DNA of 7,178 bases from an uncultured Collinsella sp. (GTDB taxonomy: Bacteria; Actinomycetota; Coriobacteriia; Coriobacteriales; Coriobacteriaceae). A program made the translations under genes and the position numbers. Numbering within the stretch: position 1 is the stretch's first letter; every line of letters starts with the position of its first letter. Of this stretch, positions 1 through 4,927 are shown piece after piece. The stretch spans positions 1-7,178 of the forward strand of contig CABSMZ010000097.1 of NCBI GenBank assembly GCA_902478875.1, read 5' to 3'. The notes below the pieces were generated by a model. The model was given only the letters and a program-made list of their open reading frames with translations. It was not told where the DNA came from and made no database searches.

Positions 1-40
1 AGTACGGTCTCGTGGGCTCGGAGATGTGTATAAGAGACAG
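1..40 (+). other. Residual Nextera sequencing adapter (not genomic)
   Basis: Bases 7-40 match the Nextera i7-side adapter, ending in the 19-base Tn5 mosaic end AGATGTGTATAAGAGACAG at 22-40. Bases 1-6 (agtacg) agree with the last six bases of a standard i7 index as I recall it (N702). Enolase coding sequence starts immediately after base 40. Translating through the adapter gives the false peptide MCIRDS, so any protein predicted to start at base 12 has an artificial N terminus. This is library-construction sequence left in the assembly. Confidence 0.97.
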
Positions 41-377
41 TACCAACACCGAGCGCCTCAAGAAGGGCATCGAACTGGGCGCTGCCAACGCGATTCTAGT
101 CAAGGTCAACCAGATCGGCACGCTCACCGAGTCGCTTGAGGCCATCGAAACCGCCAAGGAGACCGGCTATGCTTGCATCGTGAGCCACCGTTCCGGCGAG
201 ACCGAGGACTCCACGATCGCCGACCTGGTCGTGGGCGTCAACGCCGGCCAGATTAAGTCGGGTGCCCCGTGCCGCAGCGACCGTATTGCCAAGTACAACC
301 AGCTCATCCGCATCGAGGACGAGCTCGAGGGCAGCGCGCGCTACGCCGGCAAGGCCGCGTTCTACAACATTCGCTAA
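41..377 (+). CDS. eno: Enolase, C-terminal fragment (5' part missing at contig end)
   Basis: This is the last 111 residues of enolase (phosphopyruvate hydratase), the cytoplasmic glycolytic enzyme that interconverts 2-phosphoglycerate and phosphoenolpyruvate. Family length is about 430 residues, so roughly three quarters is missing beyond the contig edge. The active-site lysine lies in the LVKVNQIGTLTE stretch (codon 102-104). The SHRSGETED loop that closes on the substrate follows, then the second conserved lysine in QIKSGAP (codon 255-257), and the C-terminal AKYNQLIRIEDEL helix. The reading frame is intact to TAA at 375-377. The first genomic base (41) is the third base of a codon, and no native start is present. 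A strong terminator follows 65 bases later, so the gene ends its transcription unit. Assignment is near certain; only its truncation by the contig end is unusual. Confidence 0.97.
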
Positions 378-441
378 ACAAGTGGCGCTCGCGGGGGGCG
401 GGGTTGACTCGGCTCCGTTCCACTTCTGATGGCCGCCATTG

Positions 442-473
442 GGCGCTGGGCCATATGGCTCAGCGCCTTTTTT
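442..473 (+). terminator. Rho-independent terminator after eno
   Basis: An 11-bp stem (442-452 with 457-467, one G-U pair) closes on the tetraloop ATAT and is followed directly by six T residues at 468-473. This is a textbook intrinsic terminator on the plus strand. It separates eno from the division gene that starts at 565. Confidence 0.93.
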
Positions 474-512
474 ATGTCGAGCAAAGGCTGTCGAAGGTGG
501 CGCGCGCGCTCG

Positions 513-521
513 TGCTATAAC
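513..521 (+). promoter_or_regulatory. Candidate extended -10 promoter for the divIC-ppx unit
   Basis: TATAAC at 516-521 is preceded by TG at 513-514 with one base between, the extended -10 arrangement. It lies 43 bases before the ATG at 565 and after the eno terminator, where a promoter is expected. No good -35 hexamer is seen 16-18 bases upstream, which is tolerated in extended -10 promoters. TAGAAT at 522-527 is an alternative -10. Confidence 0.45.
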
Positions 522-564
522 TAGAATACTTAGCGCAAACAAACCTCAACCGCACAAGGCGCAC

Positions 565-1323
565 ATGGATCAGATTTACGACAACAGGTACTATTCCGCC
601 GGTTCGCGTGAGCCGTCGCTTCGCCGTGCGCGCACGGTGCAGCTCGGTGGGTCCGCCTACGCCGGTGCCGACCGCTCCGCGCAGCGCCCGACAAGCACCT
701 CGCGCCCCAATGCTCAAGTGAATACTTCGACAGATGGACCAGTACGCCCGACACGTTCGTCGCATCCGTCGCGTCCCTCGGCCCAGACGCACGACAAAGC
801 GAGCAGGCCTTCGAGCCGTCTTTCGGGCTCGGACTTTATGCGCTACGCCAACGACAACGCGGCGGTTAAGGCAATCTATGACTTTACGCACGGTTCTCTA
901 CGCCCGCTGTTTATCGGTATCGTGGTGGCGCTTGCGCTCGTGAGCCTGTATTTCCCCGTGCGCGACCTATACGTGGCAAAACGCTCGAACGACATCTTGG
1001 CCAAGCAGGTCGAGATTCGCGAGCAATACAAAGATGAGATGAAAAAAGACACTGACAAGTGGCTCTCGGAAGAGGGCATTAAGGATCGGGCACGGGAACT
1101 GGGCATGGCGATGCCCGGCGAGAAGAGGATTGAAGTGCAGGGTCTGGATGACGATTCGGATGCCTCGTCGAGCCAGAAGTCGTCGAACGCCAAGAAGGCC
1201 AGCGAAGTTGCCAAGGAAATCGAAGAAGTCGGCAAGGACGCGCCGTGGTACATCCAGGCGTTCGACATGCTGTTTGGATTTAACGGCGTCGAGGGCCAGA
1301 CGGTCGTGTCCAACGGCAAATAG
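565..1323 (+). CDS. Septum formation initiator (DivIC/FtsB-like) membrane protein
   Basis: This 252-residue protein is predicted to be a bitopic divisome component of the DivIC/FtsB family, whose members pair with FtsL-type proteins and help activate septal peptidoglycan synthesis. Residues 1-110 are low-complexity, rich in Ser, Arg, Pro and Thr, and probably a disordered cytoplasmic tail. A single hydrophobic segment spans about 114-131. Residues 135-190 form the family's coiled coil, ending in the hallmark IKDRARELGMAMPGEKRIEV (compare ARe-LGmv-PGE in relatives). A charged Ser/Lys linker (195-225) and a short hydrophobic tail close it. The ATG at 565 is preferred over the upstream in-frame ATG at 439, which lies just before the eno terminator hairpin and would translate through it; a modest AAGG (556-559) precedes 565. 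Position between eno and ppx matches the actinobacterial gene order. The family call is fairly firm; the partners are inferred. Confidence 0.88.
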   Translation: MDQIYDNRYYSAGSREPSLRRARTVQLGGSAYAGADRSAQRPTSTSRPNAQVNTSTDGPVRPTRSSHPSRPSAQTHDKASRPSSRLSGSDFMRYANDNAAVKAIYDFTHGSLRPLFIGIVVALALVSLYFPVRDLYVAKRSNDILAKQVEIREQYKDEMKKDTDKWLSEEGIKDRARELGMAMPGEKRIEVQGLDDDSDASSSQKSSNAKKASEVAKEIEEVGKDAPWYIQAFDMLFGFNGVEGQTVVSNGK

Positions 1324-1343
1324 CGCCCGGAGGGGAGCCCGCA

Positions 1344-2345
1344 ATGACAAATTGCAAACGATATAAGGTGGCCGCGATCGACCTGGGAACGGTGTCGTCG
1401 CGACTAGTGCTAGCGCAGGTCGAGGGCGGGGCGATCGTGGAATCGTCCAAGCATACCGAGATTACCGATCTGGGCGAGGGCGTGGATGCGACGGGCCGCT
1501 TTTGCGAGGCGGCGGTCGAGCGCGTGCTCGCCGCATGCCGCATGTTTGTGGACGAGGCGCGTGCCTTTGGGGCCGCGTGCGTCTGCGCCACGTGCACGAG
1601 TGCCGCGCGCGATGCGTCCAACGCCGCGCTGCTGCTGGACGGCCTGCGCGAGCTGGGTCTCGAGCCGCAGGTGATTCCAGGAGAAGTCGAGGCGCGCCTG
1701 ACGTTTTTTGGCGTGGCGCACGACTTTGCCGGCGAGCGCATCATCGTCGCCGATTCGGGCGGTGGCTCCACGGAGCTCGCGACGGGTGTGTACGCACCGG
1801 AGCGCGGGGTCTTTGCGCTGGAGGGAACGCGCTCACTGGACATCGGTTGCCGTCGCGTGACGGAGCGGTTTTTCTCGGCGCTGCCGCCAACGGACAGTGA
1901 ACTTGCCGCCGCTGGCGTATGGGCGGGCGAGCAGTTCGGGGCTTACTTTGAGGGCCTGCCTGTCGACTTTGAGCGCGCCGAGCGCCTCGTCGCGGTGGGC
2001 GGTACCGTCACCACGCTCGTGGCGCTGGTCCACGAACTGGAGCCGTACGACTCGAGCTTTGTGCACCTGCGCGAGCTTTCGATGGAGCAGATCTCGGCCG
2101 CCATCGATCGTATATCTACGCTGGATGTGGAGGGTATCGCTGCGCTGCCGGGCGTGCAGCCCAAGCGCGCGGGCGTGATTCTGGCCGGCGCCGTGGTGAT
2201 TCGCGAGCTCATGCGCGCCGGTGGCTACGATGCGCTCACCGTAAGCGAGAACAGCCTACTCGCTGGCATGGTCGCCACCATCAACGAGGTTCTCGACGGC
2301 GCGACTCCCACCATCGCCTGGACCCCCAGCCTCAGCGCCCTCTAA
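1344..2345 (+). CDS. Ppx/GppA family exopolyphosphatase
   Basis: This 333-residue cytoplasmic enzyme belongs to the ASKHA (actin-like) phosphatases that hydrolyse inorganic polyphosphate and/or convert pppGpp to ppGpp. In order: first phosphate loop AAIDLGTVSSRLV (10-22), family motif PGEVEARLTFFGV (112-124) with Glu116 at the position of the catalytic glutamate of E. coli Ppx, second phosphate loop ADSGGGSTELATG (136-148), SLDIGCRRVTERF (164-176), adenosine-site-like AVGGTVTTLVAL (217-228), and RAGVILAGAVV near the C terminus. The length fits the short one-module actinobacterial class, without the C-terminal HD-type domain of E. coli Ppx. GGAGGGG (1329-1335) precedes the ATG by 8 bases, and the gene starts 20 bases after the divIC stop, so the two are co-transcribed. 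The usual Asn of the first loop (GTNS or GSNS) is Val here. Whether polyphosphate or pppGpp is the main substrate cannot be read from sequence. Confidence 0.94.
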   Translation: MTNCKRYKVAAIDLGTVSSRLVLAQVEGGAIVESSKHTEITDLGEGVDATGRFCEAAVERVLAACRMFVDEARAFGAACVCATCTSAARDASNAALLLDGLRELGLEPQVIPGEVEARLTFFGVAHDFAGERIIVADSGGGSTELATGVYAPERGVFALEGTRSLDIGCRRVTERFFSALPPTDSELAAAGVWAGEQFGAYFEGLPVDFERAERLVAVGGTVTTLVALVHELEPYDSSFVHLRELSMEQISAAIDRISTLDVEGIAALPGVQPKRAGVILAGAVVIRELMRAGGYDALTVSENSLLAGMVATINEVLDGATPTIAWTPSLSAL

Positions 2346-2349
2346 ATAA

Positions 2350-2414
2350 GTTGCGGTGAAATACGGACTACAATCGCCCTTTCGGGCACCAAACAGTCCC
2401 TATTCCACCGCAAC
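2350..2414. repeat. 65-base nested palindrome between convergent genes
   Basis: Two 20-base arms, 2350-2369 and 2395-2414, are reverse complements with two mismatches; the outer nine bases GTTGCGGTG / CACCGCAAC pair perfectly. Inside lies a smaller hairpin, GCCC (2376-2379), loop TTTC, GGGC (2384-2387). It starts five bases after the ppx stop, and the opposing ATPase gene ends at 2464. There is no T run on either side, so it is not a canonical intrinsic terminator. It resembles a REP- or MITE-like intergenic element. It could still fold in RNA and limit read-through from both directions. Confidence 0.8.
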
Positions 2415-2429
2415 TCAACAGCCGGCACC

Positions 2430-2457
2430 TGGGGACAGTCCTTGCGGGGCGTCCCCA
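2430..2457. repeat. Second inverted repeat in the 2346-2463 spacer
   Basis: TGGGGAC at 2430-2436 is the exact reverse complement of GTCCCCA at 2451-2457, with a 14-base loop. Alternative short stems exist: GGAC-a-GTCC at 2433-2441, and GGGG at 2446-2449 with CCCC at 2453-2456. It shares the word ACAGTCC (2435-2441) with the neighbouring 65-base palindrome (2393-2399). It ends 6 bases from the ATPase stop. No T run follows on either strand. Confidence 0.6.
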
Positions 2458-2463
2458 CAGCGC

Positions 2464-3765
2464 CTATGCCAGCTTGTCGATTTGCCCAATCTCCCAAAGC
2501 GGAATATTGACGAGCATGCCCTCGTCTCTATATGCCGCCAGGGAGCTCCTCACGCAACGCTCGAGTTTGAATTTTTCGCAGGCTATTTTCAGACTCTTCG
2601 CTTTAAGGTTCTCTGCCGCCTTGACCTCAAGCGGAAGCACAGTTCCCGCATGGTCGATGGCAAAGTCGGTTTCGGCATTGCCAGAGGTAGAGGACCAATA
2701 CGCGGGAGTTTTGTCCTGGAGCAAAAGCTCCTGCGCGACGTATTGTTCGGTCAGCGAACCTTTGAACTCGGTAAAAACAGCGGATCTGTTAAGAACGATG
2801 GCCGGAGAGAGACCGGAGAGCGCTCCGAGGATGCCGGTGTCGATGCAGAACAGTTTGAAGCCCGAGAGGTCTTCATAGCTCGAGAGCGGCGCCTTTAGAG
2901 CGGAGACACGTGGCACCTTATGAACGATTCCGTAGTCCGTGAGCCACTGGAGGCTTTCCTCGAAATCGCGTGCGCGCGCTCCGGGGCGAAGGGCGCCATA
3001 GACAAACTTCTTGTTCTCCTTTGCAAGCTGGCCGGGAAGGGATTTCCAAACCAACCTCATGCGCTCGACGATGCGGGCGGGTGCATGTTTGCCAAAATCG
3101 GATTCGTAAGCCTCGATGATTTGCTGCTGAAGCCTTCGGGCTTCGATGAAATCGCGTGTCTCGGCGAAAGTGGAGACAACTTCGGGCATACCGCCGACAA
3201 CAAGGTATTCCTTGAGCAAGTGCTCGAGCTTTTCGGTAACGTTTGCTAGAAGGTTCATGTCTGCGGCAAGGATGGCGTCGGCGAGCGGGTTGCCGTCGAC
3301 AGCACGAACGAACTCAGCAAACCCCATGGGACGCATGGTGAGCTGGTCGATTTTGCCGACGGGAAATGACTCGTTTTCGCGTCGGAGCGCGAGGCCCATA
3401 TAGGAACCGGCTGCTACGATGTGGTATTCGGGTGCAAGCTCGTTGAAGTACTTGAGCGAGGTGATCCCGCGTGGCGCCTCTTGGATCTCGTCGAAGATGA
3501 TGAGCGTGTCTTCCGGCGTTACGGTTTGGCCACGTAGGAGTTCTATCTGGGAGATGATGCGCTTGGGGTCGAGGTTCCCATCGAACAGTGAGCGTGTGCT
3601 CGGCTCGAGCATAAAGTCAAAACGAATGACGTTTCGATACTGCTGGCTTGCGAATTCGTTAAGAAGCCAAGTCTTTCCTGTCTGGCGGGCTCCCTTAAGC
3701 AAGAGAGGTTTGCGATTCGCCCTTGATTTCCAAGCGATAAGTTCACTCATAAGCTGTCGCTGCAT
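2464..3765 (-). CDS. AAA ATPase with DUF4143 C-terminal domain
   Basis: This 433-residue protein belongs to the widespread AAA_14/DUF4143 ATPases, whose biological role is not firmly established. Residues 1-130 carry the ATPase core: Walker A GARQTGKT (25-32), Walker B LIIFDEIQEA (88-97), and a sensor-like VAAGSYMG (117-124). A helical middle follows. The DUF4143 part has the conserved FTEFKGSLTEQYVAQEL (331-347) and then an AETDFAI...LPLEVKA arrangement (Glu365, Asp367, Glu380, Lys382) resembling a PD-(D/E)XK nuclease core. The ATG at 3765 is chosen over a TTG at 3777 because GGGAGG sits four bases before it. The gene stands alone, transcribed against ppx, and looks accessory. GC is lower than in ppx: 32 of 60 bases at 2521-2580 against 44 of 60 at 1561-1620. 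The upstream tandem repeat suggests dedicated control. Family assignment is strong; function is open. Confidence 0.92.
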   Translation of the reverse strand: MQRQLMSELIAWKSRANRKPLLLKGARQTGKTWLLNEFASQQYRNVIRFDFMLEPSTRSLFDGNLDPKRIISQIELLRGQTVTPEDTLIIFDEIQEAPRGITSLKYFNELAPEYHIVAAGSYMGLALRRENESFPVGKIDQLTMRPMGFAEFVRAVDGNPLADAILAADMNLLANVTEKLEHLLKEYLVVGGMPEVVSTFAETRDFIEARRLQQQIIEAYESDFGKHAPARIVERMRLVWKSLPGQLAKENKKFVYGALRPGARARDFEESLQWLTDYGIVHKVPRVSALKAPLSSYEDLSGFKLFCIDTGILGALSGLSPAIVLNRSAVFTEFKGSLTEQYVAQELLLQDKTPAYWSSTSGNAETDFAIDHAGTVLPLEVKAAENLKAKSLKIACEKFKLERCVRSSLAAYRDEGMLVNIPLWEIGQIDKLA

Positions 3766-3769
3766 ATTG

Positions 3770-3775
3770 CCTCCC
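3770..3775 (-). promoter_or_regulatory. Shine-Dalgarno site fixing the ATPase start
   Basis: On the minus strand GGGAGG is followed by CAAT and then the ATG at 3765-3763. This makes that ATG the likely start rather than the in-frame TTG at 3777, which would place the site inside the coding sequence. Confidence 0.75.
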
Positions 3776-3788
3776 AACCCTCTCGGTT

Positions 3789-3794
3789 AGTATA
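3789..3794 (-). promoter_or_regulatory. Candidate -10 element of the ATPase promoter
   Basis: TATACT on the minus strand lies 23 bases before the ATG at 3765 and would give a short leader containing the GGGAGG site. The -35 position at 17-base spacing falls inside the nearest repeat palindrome (3812-3817) and reads CGATGG, which does not resemble TTGACA. The promoter is therefore either weak or activator-dependent, or this call is wrong. Confidence 0.35.
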
Positions 3795-3808
3795 AGGCCA
3801 TTTGGGTG

Positions 3809-3892
3809 TTTCCATCGGAAAATGTGCGAGACAACCACGTTTTTCCATCGGAAAATGTGCGAGACAACCACGTTTTTCCATCGGAAAATGTG
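3809..3892. repeat. 33-bp tandem repeat (2.5 copies) with a palindrome in each unit
   Basis: Units at 3809-3841 and 3842-3874 are identical over 33 bases, and a third copy is identical for 18 bases (3875-3892) before diverging. Each begins with the palindrome TTTCC-ATC-GGAAA, centred at 3815, 3848 and 3881. In the second and third units the arms extend to six bases (TTTTCC / GGAAAA). The rest of each unit is GTGCGAGACAACCACG-like. There are no unique spacers, so it is not CRISPR. The 33-base step is about three helical turns, so the palindromes face the same side of the DNA. The array lies 44-127 bases upstream of the ATPase ATG, which fits a set of operator sites. Confidence 0.9.
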
Positions 3893-3900
3893 GTAGGAAA

Positions 3901-3950
3901 CTCATTGGGTGGGCGGAAAAAGTAGTCAAAAAAGCCCCGTCCCAAATGAG
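3901..3950. repeat. Inverted repeat upstream of the tandem array
   Basis: CTCATTGGG (3901-3909) pairs with CCCAAATGAG (3941-3950), a nine-pair stem with one bulged base and a loop of 31 bases. The loop contains A runs on the plus strand, that is T runs on the minus strand, at 3916-3921 and 3928-3933. It lies between the tRNA terminator and the ATPase upstream repeats. The function is unknown; it could be a transcription boundary or the remnant of a small mobile palindrome. Confidence 0.45.
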
Positions 3951-3971
3951 CTGCTCTGCAGTTGACGGCGT

Positions 3972-4013
3972 CCAAAAGAAGCGAGCCCGCATCCCTGGGG
4001 AACACGGGCTCGC
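3972..4013 (-). terminator. Intrinsic terminator after tRNA-Leu
   Basis: On the minus strand a perfect 9-bp stem GCGAGCCCG / CGGGCTCGC (4013-4005 with 3989-3981) is followed by TTCTTTT (3980-3974). It begins 12 bases beyond the tRNA 3' end and reads in the same direction, so it ends the tRNA transcript and insulates the ATPase gene downstream. Confidence 0.85.
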
Positions 4014-4024
4014 AAGCAATCACA

Positions 4025-4109
4025 TGGTAGGGGCGGTGGGACTCGAACCCACAATCCTTGCGGCGAGAGATTTTAAGTCTCCTGCGTATGCCAATTCCGC
4101 CACGCCCCC
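4025..4109 (-). tRNA. tRNA-Leu (anticodon TAA)
   Basis: The 85-base class II tRNA folds completely: acceptor GGGGGCG with CGCCCCT, T8-G9, three-pair D stem with the AATTGGCATA loop, anticodon stem GGAGA/TCTCT with loop CTTAAAA (anticodon TAA at 4075-4073), and a 13-base variable arm containing CC-GCAA-GG. The T arm is GTGGG-TTCGAGT-CCCAC, followed by discriminator A, and CCA is encoded in the gene (4027-4025). It decodes UUA and UUG leucine codons. The first acceptor pair is G1-U72, a wobble. The gene starts 31 bases after the stop of the upstream membrane protein gene with no terminator between, so co-transcription and processing are possible. A weak TAGACT (4126-4121) could alternatively serve as its own -10. 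Confidence 0.97.
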
Positions 4110-4140
4110 GTGAGACTAGAAGTCTAGCACAAGCCGTCCG

Positions 4141-4764
4141 TTACGCGTTGACGGCCATCGAGTGTTGGCCCGACTTCTCCAGGAACTCTTGGAACTTTGC
4201 CTCGTCGCCCTTGTTTTGATACTGCAGGGCCAGCAGGTACTCCAGTCGGCAGCGCTTGACCGGGTCGTCGCCGACATCCTCGAGCATGCGCTCCAGCTCG
4301 GGAATGTCGTTGTGGCGCTTGAGGATCATCGTGTCGTACATCAGCTGGCATTCGTGTGCGACTGCCTCGGCCTGACCGCCCTCAAAGCCCTTGATCTCGT
4401 GCAGCAACTCCTTGGCCTTTTTGCGGTCCTCCTGGCCAACGTAGTAGTTAAAGGCCTTAATGACCAGGTCGACGCGCTGCATCTTGGGCAGGTTGAGTCC
4501 CAGCAGCAGGTCGAACATCTCGCTGGCGCGCTCGTGGTCCTCGCGCAGCAGATAGGAGTTCAGGCGCAGGTAGTCGCGGTTGTAGCGTGGGTACAGCATG
4601 CTGGTGAGTTTGCCGTCGAGCAAACGATCGAACTCGTCCCACTGCTTGGCGGCCATCAATTGCTGCAGGCGTTTAAACGTGGTGCGTTTTTTGACGCTAA
4701 AGAACACCGACACGGCGATGCAGATGATAACGACGGCGGTCCAGAGGGTGCGGGAATCGGGCAT
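4141..4764 (-). CDS. Membrane-anchored helical-repeat (TPR-like) protein of unknown function
   Basis: The 207-residue product has an N-terminal membrane segment (about 7-23, TLWTAVVIICIAVSVFF) followed by a basic stretch KKRTTFKR, which suggests an N-out, C-in signal anchor with the bulk in the cytoplasm. The remainder is alpha-helical, with paired amphipathic helices such as AKQWDEFDRLLDG, HERASEMFDLLLGL, DRKKAKELLHEIKG and CRLEYLLALQYQNKGDEAKFQEFL, a spacing typical of degenerate TPR units. No catalytic motif is seen. AAGGA (4776-4772) stands seven bases before the ATG at 4764, and a good promoter lies upstream. The stop is 31 bases from tRNA-Leu. A scaffolding or protein-interaction role is likely only by analogy with TPR proteins. 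I do not recognise a named family. Confidence 0.88.
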   Translation of the reverse strand: MPDSRTLWTAVVIICIAVSVFFSVKKRTTFKRLQQLMAAKQWDEFDRLLDGKLTSMLYPRYNRDYLRLNSYLLREDHERASEMFDLLLGLNLPKMQRVDLVIKAFNYYVGQEDRKKAKELLHEIKGFEGGQAEAVAHECQLMYDTMILKRHNDIPELERMLEDVGDDPVKRCRLEYLLALQYQNKGDEAKFQEFLEKSGQHSMAVNA

Positions 4765-4819
4765 ATTAGGGTCCTTAGTCGCTCATAAAGCGAGCGGTAT
4801 GACAACACGTACTAGATGT

Positions 4820-4849
4820 ATTATACGCAGCGCGCAAGCAAACTGGCAT
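4820..4849 (-). promoter_or_regulatory. Sigma-70-type promoter for the TPR-like gene
   Basis: On the minus strand a perfect TATAAT (4825-4820) follows ATGCCA (4849-4844), a four-of-six match to TTGACA, with an 18-base spacer. Its transcript would carry a leader of about 50 bases before the ATG at 4764. It lies in the 163-base divergent gap 4765-4927, in which I see no equally convincing plus-strand promoter. Confidence 0.65.
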
Positions 4850-4927
4850 AAAAGCTCATCGAGGCCGAGTGCCATCGCTCGCTGCGGTACACTTACCTAA
4901 AGTAAACCATGAAGGGAGACATTACCT

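Noticed and set aside
380..425. AAGTGG...CCACTT inverted repeat after eno
   Set aside because: Only six pairs with a 34-base loop, not extendable either way; likely chance beside the much stronger terminator at 442-473.
439..564. Upstream ATG extending the DivIC-like protein by 42 residues
   Set aside because: It begins three bases before the eno terminator stem and would translate through the hairpin; the encoded residues look unrelated to the family.
3809..3892. CRISPR array
   Set aside because: The copies abut directly with no unique spacers, there are only two and a half of them, and no cas gene is in the window.
4003..4030. Phage attachment site at the tRNA-Leu 3' end
   Set aside because: I looked for a second copy of the tRNA 3' segment near the ppx side (2346-2463) and elsewhere and saw none; no integrase is present.
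3802..4113. A 103-codon plus-strand open frame with a repeated SIGKCARQPRF peptide, and minus-strand counterparts with repeated HFPMEKRGCLA
   Set aside because: The 33-base repeat is a multiple of three, so frames stay open by default. The plus-strand frame runs through the antisense of tRNA-Leu and its terminator, and the minus-strand frames cover the terminator and repeats. No family match or ribosome site supports them.
4162..4788. A 208-codon plus-strand frame opposite the TPR-like gene
   Set aside because: The minus-strand frame has a ribosome site, a perfect -10 promoter and a membrane anchor followed by regular helices; the plus frame is a Leu/Val/Gln-rich mirror with no start signal.
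4888..4903. TACACT or TAAAGT as a -10 for the PTS IIB gene
   Set aside because: Neither has a recognisable -35 at 16-18 bases nor an extended TG; the promoter must be nearby but I cannot place it.
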